DNA of 64,000 nucleotides from Chryseobacterium sp. (lineage in GTDB: Bacteria > Bacteroidota > Bacteroidia > Flavobacteriales > Weeksellaceae), in the NCBI RefSeq assembly GCF_008831505.1, contig NZ_CP044507.1:2626368-2690367 (forward strand), written 5' to 3'. Position numbers and translations under genes: made by a program. The notes under the pieces are model-generated. The model worked only from the letters and a program-made list of their open reading frames with translations, was not told the origin of the DNA and searched no databases. This document shows positions 1-7,988 of the stretch, in pieces (positions within the stretch are counted from its first letter, which is position 1; the number at the start of each line of letters is the position of its first letter).

Positions 1-33
1 TATTACCTATAACACAAACAGCAGAATAGATTT

Positions 34-435
34 ATGACATCAAAAATAAAATACATAGGTGGCTTCCGCTGCGAATCAGAACATTTACAGTCCAGCTCAC
101 TCATTGTGACTGATGCTCCTACTGATAATCAGGGCAAGGGTGAGGCATTTTCACCCACGGACCTTTGCGCAGCTTCTCTGGCGCAGTGCATGCTGACCAC
201 GATTGCCATTCTCGGCAAAAACAAAGGAATTAATATGGAGGGCGCCTATGCGGAAATACAAAAGATAATGACCGCAGCCCCACGTAAAATTGGCGAGATC
301 GAATGTGACCTCTATTTTGCCAGCGGACATACCGATGACCAAAAGCAGTTTATTGAGAATACTGCCATGAACTGTCCGGTAGCGCTTTCGCTGCACCCGG
401 ACTTAAAGAAGACTGTTCGCTTCCACTTCGGGTAG
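34..435 (+). CDS. OsmC family protein (peroxide-reducing type)
   Basis: A 133-residue protein of the OsmC/Ohr fold. These small dimeric cytoplasmic proteins reduce organic hydroperoxides with two cysteines. Two cysteines stand where the family expects them: C52, in a Ser-Leu-Ala-Gln-Cys-Met stretch, and C114, in an Asn-Cys-Pro-Val-Ala stretch. The length is normal for the YhfA-like branch of OsmC rather than for Ohr. The ATG at 34 follows an AT-rich leader. The stop lies 3 bp from the stop of the convergent SufT-like gene. The substrate cannot be read from sequence; the family call is firm. Confidence 0.9.
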   Translation: MTSKIKYIGGFRCESEHLQSSSLIVTDAPTDNQGKGEAFSPTDLCAASLAQCMLTTIAILGKNKGINMEGAYAEIQKIMTAAPRKIGEIECDLYFASGHTDDQKQFIENTAMNCPVALSLHPDLKKTVRFHFG

Positions 436-438
436 TCT

Positions 439-765
439 TTAAAACATTCCCAGTTCAAAACGGGCTTCCTCGCTCATCATATCCTTGTTCCAGGAAGGCT
501 CGAAGGTAAGTTCAAGATCAACGCTCTTCACACCCTCAACTTCGGAAACCTTTTCACGTACTTCGGCCGGAAGGCTTTCCGCCACAGGACAGTTTGGAGT
601 TGTAAGGGTCATAATCACCTTTACATCACCTTCTTCTGAAATCTGAACATCGTAGATAAGGCCGAGTTCGTAGATGTCTACCGGGATTTCAGGATCGTAT
701 ACGGTCTTGAGGTTTTTTATGATATTTTCGCCAATATCGGCAATCTGATCGTCTGTTAAATTCAT
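439..765 (-). CDS. SufT-like / MIP18 (DUF59) iron-sulfur assembly protein
   Basis: A 108-residue single-domain DUF59 (MIP18) protein. The family helps iron-sulfur cluster assembly or transfer in the SUF pathway. It shows the hallmark Asp-Pro-Glu-Ile-Pro-Val near residue 24 and the conserved cysteine in Thr-Pro-Asn-Cys-Pro near residue 59. In Bacteroidota such genes often accompany sufBCDS, but no suf genes are visible here. It starts 3 bp downstream of the exonuclease stop, so the two are probably co-transcribed with the exonuclease first. Confidence 0.88.
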   Translation of the reverse strand: MNLTDDQIADIGENIIKNLKTVYDPEIPVDIYELGLIYDVQISEEGDVKVIMTLTTPNCPVAESLPAEVREKVSEVEGVKSVDLELTFEPSWNKDMMSEEARFELGMF

Positions 766-768
766 CTT

Positions 769-1467
769 TTAAGTCTCACTTCTGATTAACAAATCTTCCT
801 GACGCATTCGCCGGAAAACATTTGCCAAAGTTAAGACATCTTTCTCACAATATTGAACTATTCTAAATAAGTCTTTCTCGATGTGATAAATCGATGAAAC
901 CATTGAGCCGTCAATATCATCTTTTGGTGTCGGGATTCCAAAGACGCTGGCCAGCAGTTCCAGTGAAACGTAGGACTTGTAGTCCCCAAATTTCCAAAGC
1001 TCCATGGTGTCCAGGTGCGGAATTTCCCAGGGTTTTTTGCCAAACATCTGAAAGGGTTTCGGTGGCTCCATGCCATTGATAAGGAAACGCCGCGCAATCC
1101 ACGGAAAATCGAATTCCTTACCATTGTGAGCGCACAATATAACATCGCGAAGTTTGGGCCTGTTAAAGATATCCCCGAATTCTTCCAGTATACTTTTTTC
1201 ATTATCATCTGCAAAACTCCTGATCAAGAGCTTTCCATTCTTTTCCACCATTCCTACCGAGATGCAGATAATCTTTCCGAATTCAGCCATTACGCCGGCC
1301 CTTTCCATGTAGAAATCTTCCGCTGTAATCTCATTTTTGCGTTGGTGAAATGTCTTTTTGTCCCAAAGTCTCTTCTCACTTTCCGGCAAATCTTCCCAGG
1401 CCGAAGCATTGGGCACAGTTTCAATGTCCAGAAAAAGGACTTTTTCAATCGGGATATGCTGTATCAT
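769..1467 (-). CDS. 3'-5' exonuclease, DNA polymerase B-like proofreading fold
   Basis: A predicted RNase H-fold 3'-5' exonuclease of about 232 residues, related to the proofreading domain of family B DNA polymerases but without a polymerase part. Exo I is Asp-Ile-Glu-Thr at residues 14-17. Exo II is in the middle (Ala-His-Asn-Gly-Lys-Glu-Phe-Asp). Exo III is near the end (Tyr-Cys-Glu-Lys-Asp-Val). All acidic metal ligands are present, so it should be active. I chose the ATG at 1467; the reading frame extends upstream only to a GTG at 1506. It probably shares a transcript with the SufT-like gene. Its cellular substrate is not known to me. Confidence 0.85.
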   Translation of the reverse strand: MIQHIPIEKVLFLDIETVPNASAWEDLPESEKRLWDKKTFHQRKNEITAEDFYMERAGVMAEFGKIICISVGMVEKNGKLLIRSFADDNEKSILEEFGDIFNRPKLRDVILCAHNGKEFDFPWIARRFLINGMEPPKPFQMFGKKPWEIPHLDTMELWKFGDYKSYVSLELLASVFGIPTPKDDIDGSMVSSIYHIEKDLFRIVQYCEKDVLTLANVFRRMRQEDLLIRSET

Positions 1468-1627
1468 TAAACAGAATTTTTCTGGATTCTCTGATTTTCC
1501 GTGCACAATAATCCACGAATGGATTTATACTTTCGGAAATTTCTCAATAAAGTAAAGAAAAAAAGGGTGAAAACACTTAATCGCCGGTAAGCAATAATGT
1601 TTAAATTTACATGTAAAATGCGCAAAT

Positions 1628-3163
1628 ATGCTTGTAAAAATCTATGGGAGTGCCATTTACGGAGTAACTGCACAGACGATTACGATAGAGGTGAGCGTAG
1701 ATACGCCCGGCGTGGGCTACAATTTGGTGGGTCTGCCGGACAATGCAATTAAGGAGAGCAGTTACAGGATTTCGGCAGCGCTTAAAAATGTAGGTTACAA
1801 AGTTCCGGGGAAGAAAATCACAATCAATATGGCTCCCGCAGATCTGAGGAAAGAAGGCTCGGCATATGATCTCAGCATCGCGCTTGGAATCCTGGCAGCT
1901 TCGGATCAGATAAATTCAGATACTATTGCCGATTATATCATAATGGGCGAACTTTCACTTGACGGCGGTCTGCAGCCTATTAAAGGAGTTTTGCCTATCG
2001 CTATAAAAGCCAGAGAGGAAGGCTTTAAAGGATTTATCCTGCCCAGGCAGAATACCCGTGAGGCTGCCATTGTGAGCAATCTTGAAGTTTACGGCGTAGA
2101 GAATATCAGCGAGGTCATTGACTTCTTCAACAAAGGCATACCTCTGGTAAGGACGGAAATAGATACGCGAAAGGAATTTCAGGACAAGATCAACTATTTC
2201 CCGTTTGATTTTTCGGAAGTGAAGGGACAGGAAACCGCCAAACGTGCCATGGAGGTAGCAGCGGCCGGTGGTCACAATATAATCCTGATCGGTCCGCCGG
2301 GCAGCGGCAAAACCATGCTGGCCAAGAGAGTCCCCAGCATCCTGCCCCCTTTCACACTGAAAGAAGCCCTGGAGACGACCAAAATCCATTCGGTAGCCGG
2401 AAAAATAGGCTCTGAAACTTCACTCATGACGGTAAGGCCCTTCCGAAGTCCCCATCATACAATATCTGATGTGGCCCTCGTAGGCGGGGGCAGTTACCCC
2501 CAGCCCGGCGAAATCTCCCTGGCCCATAACGGGGTCCTGTTTCTGGACGAGATGCCGGAATTTAAACGAACGGTACTGGAGGTCATGCGTCAGCCGCTGG
2601 AAGACAGGGTTGTTACCATTTCCCGTGCAAAATTTACCGTAAACTATCCCGCCAGCTTCATGCTTGTAGCCAGCATGAACCCAAGCCCCAGCGGCTACTT
2701 CCCGGACGATCCGAACAACACCTCCACCTCTTTCGAGATGCAGCGCTATATGAACCGGCTGTCTGGTCCGCTGCTGGACAGAATTGATATCCATGTAGAG
2801 GTACAGAAAGTTGAATTTGAGCAGTTGGCCGACCGACGCAAAGGTGAGGACAGCCTAACCATACGGGAACGCGTAATGAAAGCACGTGAAGAGCAGAATA
2901 AGCGATATAAGGATCTTGAAATAAGTTACAATGCCCAGATGGGCCCAAAGGAAATTGAGCGCTTCTGCGAGCTAGATATGGACTCTCAAAATCTGATCAG
3001 GAATGCAATGGATAAACTGAGTCTTTCTGCCAGAGCCTATGACCGTATACTTAAGGTGGCACGTACAATCGCTGACCTGGAAGGGTTAACAAATATACAG
3101 AGCAGCCACATAGCCGAAGCAATACAGTACCGAAGCCTGGACAGGGAATTCTGGAATATATAA
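1628..3163 (+). CDS. YifB family Mg-chelatase-like AAA+ ATPase (ComM type)
   Basis: 511 residues, the usual length of YifB/ComM. In naturally competent bacteria ComM is a hexameric helicase that extends branch migration of incoming DNA. The N-terminal ~190 residues form the ChlI (Lon protease-like) domain. The AAA+ core has Walker A Gly-Pro-Pro-Gly-Ser-Gly-Lys-Thr near 222-229 and Walker B Leu-Phe-Leu-Asp-Glu near 305. The C-terminal Mg-chelatase-type domain contains Ser-Ala-Arg-Ala-Tyr-Asp-Arg. It is divergent from the exonuclease across a 160-bp gap. A role in transformation is inferred from family knowledge; no other competence gene is in the window. Confidence 0.93.
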   Translation: MLVKIYGSAIYGVTAQTITIEVSVDTPGVGYNLVGLPDNAIKESSYRISAALKNVGYKVPGKKITINMAPADLRKEGSAYDLSIALGILAASDQINSDTIADYIIMGELSLDGGLQPIKGVLPIAIKAREEGFKGFILPRQNTREAAIVSNLEVYGVENISEVIDFFNKGIPLVRTEIDTRKEFQDKINYFPFDFSEVKGQETAKRAMEVAAAGGHNIILIGPPGSGKTMLAKRVPSILPPFTLKEALETTKIHSVAGKIGSETSLMTVRPFRSPHHTISDVALVGGGSYPQPGEISLAHNGVLFLDEMPEFKRTVLEVMRQPLEDRVVTISRAKFTVNYPASFMLVASMNPSPSGYFPDDPNNTSTSFEMQRYMNRLSGPLLDRIDIHVEVQKVEFEQLADRRKGEDSLTIRERVMKAREEQNKRYKDLEISYNAQMGPKEIERFCELDMDSQNLIRNAMDKLSLSARAYDRILKVARTIADLEGLTNIQSSHIAEAIQYRSLDREFWNI

Positions 3164-3205
3164 TTTAGCAAAAACAACCAAGTAACTACTTTAAAAACAT
3201 TTAAA

Positions 3206-3496
3206 ATGGTAGCAAAACAATTTATTGAAGTCCTGATAAAATCTTTATTTTCGACCATACTCATTCTTTTTGCCATTAATCTGGGATCATTTTTCCTACA
3301 GCTCGGCAGCATCTGGATTTCCGACCAGAATGTTCATTCATTTGAATACAGTAATTTTACCTTTGCCCTTAACGCCCAGCCGGGTCATAACCAGTTTGAG
3401 CGTAACTATTTATTAGTTAACACTGCCATTTTCCTCATTACTACAGCCCTTGTATCCAGGAAAATCTATACCCGGAGAAAACAGATGGAAATGTAG
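3206..3496 (+). CDS. small two-pass membrane protein, unknown function
   Basis: I do not recognise this 96-residue protein. It has two hydrophobic stretches, at about residues 12-32 and 68-83. A polar loop between them contains Asn-Ala-Gln-Pro-Gly-His-Asn-Gln-Phe, and the tail is basic, which predicts a two-helix inner-membrane protein. It starts 42 bp after yifB and ends 66 bp before another small membrane protein, so the three may share a transcript. AT-rich leader and codon use match the neighbours. Confidence 0.65.
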   Translation: MVAKQFIEVLIKSLFSTILILFAINLGSFFLQLGSIWISDQNVHSFEYSNFTFALNAQPGHNQFERNYLLVNTAIFLITTALVSRKIYTRRKQMEM

Positions 3497-3562
3497 AAAG
3501 CTTATCCAACATTCCTCCTGAAAACCTTTACAGGAAATTTCAACTTGAAAAAGAAATAAATT

Positions 3563-4009
3563 ATGGAACTAAAATCGACATTTAATGATCCACGGGAACT
3601 ACGATTAAATTCTCAGGCAAAAAAATTTTTAAGCGAGGCTGCCGGCTGGGCCCGATTCCTCTCGCTACTCGGTCTGGTACTGGTGGGCCTGCAGGCATTG
3701 GTTGTACTTTCGGCACTTTTGTTTGGTTCTTTTTCGGGTTTATCGATGGGACCATTTGAGGGGTCAGTAATCATGCTGATTTACGGATTGCTGGCCTTAT
3801 TCTACTTTTTCCCGCTGTACTACCTCTTTCTCTTTTCAGGGCGGGCCAAACGTGCTGTCGCTTCAGATGATGAGATGGCACTTGAAGACTGTTTTGGCTA
3901 TCTGAGGTCGCATTACAAGTTTATAGGAATTATCGTTATAATGATGCTTGCGGTATATGTGCTCGCATTAGCTGGTGTGGCAGCCGGAAGTCTTGAAAGT
4001 ATATTTTAA
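3563..4009 (+). CDS. DUF5362-like membrane protein
   Basis: A 148-residue protein resembling the DUF5362 family of Bacteroidota, judged from memory of the pattern: a polar N-terminus, then Ala-Gly-Trp-Ala-Arg-Phe-Leu-Ser, then hydrophobic helices. Membrane segments lie at about 30-55, 65-92 and 120-142, separated by a polar loop with Arg-Ala-Lys-Arg-Ala and an acidic patch. The function of the family is unknown. The gene is convergent with the GNAT gene across 28 bp. Confidence 0.65.
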   Translation: MELKSTFNDPRELRLNSQAKKFLSEAAGWARFLSLLGLVLVGLQALVVLSALLFGSFSGLSMGPFEGSVIMLIYGLLALFYFFPLYYLFLFSGRAKRAVASDDEMALEDCFGYLRSHYKFIGIIVIMMLAVYVLALAGVAAGSLESIF

Positions 4010-4037
4010 GCACGGCTCTGCCATTCCTCTTTCGTAA

Positions 4038-4547
4038 TCAGGTAGTAAAGAGTTCTTCAGGATCATTGGGGATAAACACTTTTTTCCTAAAGGTGAGTCC
4101 AAGCTTTTCAATCAGTTTTCTGGAAGCTAGATTTTCCTGAACTGTCAGTGCTGAAATTTCTTGCAGTCCGAAATCTCTGAATCCGGCATCAAGTATAACT
4201 TTGGCGGCTTCATAACCATAGCTCCGGCCATAATACTGCGGGAGGAAAGCGAAACCAATGTCCACTACCGCTACGCCTTCCCTGTGATAAAGTCCGCAAC
4301 TGCCTATTTTTTCTCCATTCTCCTTCAGGATTACTGTATAATTGCCATAGCCTAATTTTTCAATTTGAGGAAAGGCTCTGTTTTTCAGATATTCCAAAGC
4401 ATCTTCGGCCGTATTCAGGCTGCGGTCACCAACGAACTGAAGGAATTCCTGGGTATTATAGAGCCTGTGCGTTAACTCCGCATCACCCGCATTTGTAAGC
4501 CGCAGCCGCAGCCGCTCCGTTTCATAGGTTTGGTAGTCCATGTTCAC
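4038..4547 (-). CDS. GNAT family N-acetyltransferase (RimJ/RimL-like)
   Basis: A 169-residue acetyltransferase of the RimJ/RimL (Acetyltransf_3) type. The N-terminal Thr-Glu-Arg-Leu-Arg-Leu-Arg opening is typical. The acetyl-CoA-binding stretch follows the strand Val-Asp-Ile-Gly-Phe-Ala-Phe-Leu and reads Tyr-Gly-Arg-Ser-Tyr-Gly-Tyr-Glu-Ala (about 108-117). The C-terminal Asn-Leu-Ala-Ser-Arg-Lys-Leu-Ile-Glu-Lys-Leu-Gly motif is also present. The acceptor (ribosomal protein N-terminus, small molecule or antibiotic) cannot be told. It appears to be a single-gene unit. Confidence 0.88.
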   Translation of the reverse strand: MNMDYQTYETERLRLRLTNAGDAELTHRLYNTQEFLQFVGDRSLNTAEDALEYLKNRAFPQIEKLGYGNYTVILKENGEKIGSCGLYHREGVAVVDIGFAFLPQYYGRSYGYEAAKVILDAGFRDFGLQEISALTVQENLASRKLIEKLGLTFRKKVFIPNDPEELFTT

Positions 4548-4612
4548 TAGATTTAACTAAATAATTACTGTTCAGTCTGTATGCTGAAGGAAAAATAATT
4601 ATATCAAAGCTA

Positions 4613-4640
4613 CAAAAAAAGCTTCCCCGGTAGAGGAAGC
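4613..4640 (-). terminator. intrinsic terminator after the first S46 peptidase gene
   Basis: Arms GCTTCC (4621-4626) and GGAAGC (4635-4640) enclose an 8-nt loop. Read on the minus strand a run of seven T follows (A run at 4614-4620). It lies 28 bp beyond the S46 stop. Confidence 0.8.
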
Positions 4641-4667
4641 CTTTTATCTGTGGTATTTGCTTTGAAC

Positions 4668-6848
4668 TTATCTTTTTTTCTTCGTAAGCTCGCTGCCTTT
4701 CACTGGTTTAGGATGTTCGTTGGTTACGAAAGTCATTTCATCCACCAACCTTTTGGACCCTGCATATTTATCAATAATCCACATCACGAACCGGATATCT
4801 ACGTTGATGGTCTTTTGGGAATCCTTTTCAAAAACAATATCGCCGGATAAAGCTTCAGAGTTACCGTCGAATGCGATTCCGATCAGGTTTCCTTCCGCAT
4901 CAATAACCGGTGATCCTGAGTTTCCACCTGTGATATCGTGATCTGTCAGGAAGTTTACCGGCAGGTAACCTGCAGCATCGGCATAGATTCCGTAATCACG
5001 CATGGCATGCATGTCCATCACTTTTTTAGGAAGGTCAAACTCTTCATCACCTTCCTTGTACTTGTTTACAAGCCCCTGCATATCGGTATAGAAATTATCG
5101 GTAATCCCGTCGTAGTTTCTGTCCGGTCTTTGTGGCAAACGGTCCACCTTACCGTAGGTAAGTCTCATTGTTCCGTTAGCATCCGGGTAAAATACCTTGG
5201 TTGGGAAAGCCTTTCTGTAGCCGTCCATAAGCAGTCTGTTGTTTTTGGCAAAATTGGCTTCCACTTTTGCAAAACGGGTTCCCAGGGCTCTCACATCAGT
5301 AATATAAGCATTGGAAAGTTTGTAAAGCGGATCTGCATCCAGCTTAAGGGCGTCCGGATTCAATATAAAAGTAACAGCAGAAGCTTTATTGGCAAAAACA
5401 GAAGAATGCGCCTGCAGAGAAAGTGTCTCGGAGGCCTGAGCCAGCAAAGTACGTGAGGCCACATCCTTATTCACCTTGTTTTGATACAGATTCACGAGTG
5501 AGTTCAGCATCTCACCTTCCAGCTCCGGATCAAAATCCGCATAAAGTTCATTAACCGCCTCTTCCAACTGAGGTTTCATCGCAATCCTGTTATTAATGTC
5601 CTGCGCTGCATAAACCTTGAAAAGTGAGCCCAGCTGGAACGGAATCGTAATATATTTGGCATTCATCTGCAGTATACCGCTGTACATTCTTTCCACATTT
5701 CTGTTGGCTATCTGGTCGTAATAAACCTGGATATTGGGCAGTAGACCGCTGTACATGCTGTTGCTGGGTAAGGAAGCCCAATCTTGGAACTTTCTTTCCT
5801 CATTTTGCTTCTCGGCGATGGTTGAATTTTTTATTACCGCATCAATGGTTCCCTGTCTGTTTTTCCAGTAGTTGGCCACATTAGCATACTGCGAAGCATA
5901 ATCAAGCTGTGTAGCTTTATTGCTGTCCATATACTTCTTCATTACCTTCATGGCAAGATTTGAGGCTTCTACCCAGGCCGGATAGTCGCTTCTGATCATT
6001 TTCTCAATACCAAAGGAAGTCAGATAACGGTTGGTTCTTCCCGGATAGCCAATAATCATTGAGAAATCACCCGGCTGAACTCCTTTAAGGGATACAGGAA
6101 GATGATGCTTAGGTTTCAGAGGCACGTTCTTCGGGTTGTACTCGGCAGGTGCGCCTTTAGCATCCGCATAAACTCTGAATACGGCAAAATCTGCCGTATG
6201 TCTTGGCCATTCCCAGTTATCAGTATCGCCTCCAAACTTACCCAGTGCGGAAGGTGGTGCGCCTACCAAACGAACGTCTTTATAATCCTGGTATACAAAA
6301 TAGTAAAATTCATTGCCGTTAAAGAAATCCTTTACTACAACCGTATATTTCCCGTTCTCGGAATTTTCCTGCTGTATTGCCTTGTACTCAGCATCGATAA
6401 CTGCCTTGCGTTGCTCGGCAGTCATATCGTTATTCAGTTTGGAATTGATTCTCTGTGTGGCGTCGTCCATACGGATAAGGAACCTTACATATAGGTCCTT
6501 AGCATTGAACTCATCGTTCTGGCGGTTTGCCCAGAATCCGTTTTTCAGGAAATCTTTTTCAGGAGTGGATGCAGCCGCAATCGCGTCATAGCCGCAGTGG
6601 TGGTTGGTAAAGATCAGACCCTGGTCGGAAACGATTTCACCCGTACAGAAGCCTCCAAAACTTACGATGGCATCTTTTAAAGATGAATTGTTAACGGAGT
6701 AGATTTCTTCCGGAGTCAGTTTTAAACCCTGCCTCTGCATGTCTACACCATTGAGTCTTTTAATAAGCATCATCAGCCACATTCCCTCATCGGCCTTCAG
6801 TTGCACAAAACTCAGAAGAAATGTAAACAGTAAAAATATTCTTTTCAT
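4668..6848 (-). CDS. S46 family dipeptidyl peptidase, DPP7-type by one residue
   Basis: A 726-residue exported serine exopeptidase of family S46 (DPP7/DPP11), which removes dipeptides from peptide N-termini in the periplasm. A signal peptide spans about residues 1-19. Catalytic histidine sits in Thr-Asn-His-His-Cys-Gly (about 83-84) and the serine in Gly-Gly-Asn-Ser-Gly-Ser-Pro (Ser644). Eighteen residues after this serine is Gly662, in Phe-Asp-Gly-Asn. As I recall, DPP7 has Gly and DPP11 has Arg at this place, so hydrophobic P1 specificity is expected. The C-terminus is about 17 residues longer and more basic than in the paralogue at 7989-10124. The two lie in the same orientation and look like a tandem duplication. 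Confidence 0.93.
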   Translation of the reverse strand: MKRIFLLFTFLLSFVQLKADEGMWLMMLIKRLNGVDMQRQGLKLTPEEIYSVNNSSLKDAIVSFGGFCTGEIVSDQGLIFTNHHCGYDAIAAASTPEKDFLKNGFWANRQNDEFNAKDLYVRFLIRMDDATQRINSKLNNDMTAEQRKAVIDAEYKAIQQENSENGKYTVVVKDFFNGNEFYYFVYQDYKDVRLVGAPPSALGKFGGDTDNWEWPRHTADFAVFRVYADAKGAPAEYNPKNVPLKPKHHLPVSLKGVQPGDFSMIIGYPGRTNRYLTSFGIEKMIRSDYPAWVEASNLAMKVMKKYMDSNKATQLDYASQYANVANYWKNRQGTIDAVIKNSTIAEKQNEERKFQDWASLPSNSMYSGLLPNIQVYYDQIANRNVERMYSGILQMNAKYITIPFQLGSLFKVYAAQDINNRIAMKPQLEEAVNELYADFDPELEGEMLNSLVNLYQNKVNKDVASRTLLAQASETLSLQAHSSVFANKASAVTFILNPDALKLDADPLYKLSNAYITDVRALGTRFAKVEANFAKNNRLLMDGYRKAFPTKVFYPDANGTMRLTYGKVDRLPQRPDRNYDGITDNFYTDMQGLVNKYKEGDEEFDLPKKVMDMHAMRDYGIYADAAGYLPVNFLTDHDITGGNSGSPVIDAEGNLIGIAFDGNSEALSGDIVFEKDSQKTINVDIRFVMWIIDKYAGSKRLVDEMTFVTNEHPKPVKGSELTKKKR

Positions 6849-6933
6849 TTTTAGATTTATTTAGCGTCGCTAATGTAGTAAAATTTTGAAAATTTTAAGG
6901 TTTGGATTGGGATTAAAGCAGTTATAAATAAAT

Positions 6934-6958
6934 AAACCGCCGAAATAATCAGCGGTTT
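6934..6958 (-). terminator. hairpin overlapping the stop of the orphan gene
   Basis: Arms AAACCGC (6934-6940) and GCGGTTT (6952-6958) enclose an 11-nt loop, followed on the minus strand by AT-rich sequence. The hairpin overlaps the stop codon (6957-6959) of the gene at 6957-7946. Confidence 0.6.
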
Positions 6959-7946
6959 AGTCAGCTTTTGTTGTGCGGCATTCTTTCCATAATCTAATTA
7001 AGTCTTCTGCATATCTTCCCATAATAGGAACTGCTTTTTCTTTCTTTACTTCATAATACTTTTTTGGAAACTGCTGTTCACTATATCCCTTTTGTTGCTG
7101 ATCCGTAAGACCTTTCTGACGCTGTATTTCAAAATAGACCGATTTATCAAAATTAATTTTCTCAGGTTCTATAGTATTACATTTCCAATCTTTGTAATAA
7201 AGTTCATCATGAGGTTTAACCGGGCTTGCCCACCGTCCATTTTTAGTTTTATAAACAGGGAAGAATTGATATTTTAAATGGATTAACTCATTACAAAATT
7301 CGCCAACAAAAATTAAGACAGTTTCATAGTTCTGAAATTGATATTCGTAAGTACTGTTATGATCATATGCAGTAAAAACTATATTCGAATCCGGATAGTA
7401 GTCAGAATATTGCTGTATAATTTTATATTCGGCTCTATAAGCGCTATCCCAAATATTTTCACAATAAGTAGAGGTGTCAATGTGAGATACATTTAACTTC
7501 TTCCCAACAAAAATGTATAGTTTGTCTGGTTGTTTATGTTCACATTGCTTAAGTTTTTTACAAGGTGCTGGCTTTAGAAAAACCTCTGTTTTTTTAGCAA
7601 TAATATCTCCTACTTTATATTTTTGGGTGGCGAATTTGAATCTCCTAAAATATAAGGTGTCCGTTAATTTTGCATTAATGGTATAGTTTCCACCTGAATC
7701 TGGAATTGTGTGAAAATCTTTATTGTTAACCAACGCGTCAAACTCACTCTGATATTTTTTTGCAAATCCTTCATCCCTTGAGGCTTTTTCACGGAATTTT
7801 TGTAAAGTATCGTTTACAACAATTGAGATGAAATTGTTAATTGAATCTTTTGCAATTCCCCAAACTGTAACGGTCTGTTGGGCTTCGCTAAAAATTGAAA
7901 CAAATATACTAAGAGCTAAAATTGTTTTACAAAATATAGTTTTCAT
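6957..7946 (-). CDS. secreted orphan protein between the S46 paralogues
   Basis: I do not recognise this 329-residue protein. It has a signal peptide (about residues 1-22, ending Ser-Glu-Ala-Gln-Gln), so it is exported. The mature part is rich in Lys, Tyr, Phe and Asn, with several cysteines (a Cys-Lys-Lys-Leu-Lys-Gln-Cys pair and later single Cys) and no membrane helix. An early Val-Trp-Gly-Ile-Ala-Lys-Asp stretch followed by Leu-Thr-Asp-Thr-Leu-Tyr-Phe-Arg loosely recalls the carboxypeptidase-regulatory-like fold, but I do not claim it. The DNA is visibly more AT-rich than both flanking genes, which suggests a later insertion. Its ATG lies 6 bp beyond the T run of the upstream gene's terminator, and I see no clear promoter of its own. 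Confidence 0.75.
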   Translation of the reverse strand: MKTIFCKTILALSIFVSIFSEAQQTVTVWGIAKDSINNFISIVVNDTLQKFREKASRDEGFAKKYQSEFDALVNNKDFHTIPDSGGNYTINAKLTDTLYFRRFKFATQKYKVGDIIAKKTEVFLKPAPCKKLKQCEHKQPDKLYIFVGKKLNVSHIDTSTYCENIWDSAYRAEYKIIQQYSDYYPDSNIVFTAYDHNSTYEYQFQNYETVLIFVGEFCNELIHLKYQFFPVYKTKNGRWASPVKPHDELYYKDWKCNTIEPEKINFDKSVYFEIQRQKGLTDQQQKGYSEQQFPKKYYEVKKEKAVPIMGRYAEDLIRLWKECRTTKAD

Positions 7947-7951
7947 TATAC

Positions 7952-7976
7952 AAAAACCCCACTATACTTAGTGGGG
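7952..7976 (-). terminator. intrinsic terminator after the second S46 gene
   Basis: Arms CCCCAC (7957-7962) and GTGGGG (7971-7976) enclose an 8-nt loop. On the minus strand five T follow (7952-7956). It stands between the S46 stop (7989) and the orphan start (7946), so orphan expression would need read-through or a promoter hidden here. Confidence 0.85.
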
Positions 7977-7988
7977 CATTAATTCTAA

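Noticed and set aside
4938..5456. 172-residue frame antisense to the first S46 gene
   Set aside because: Entirely within the conserved peptidase on the other strand; no family features.
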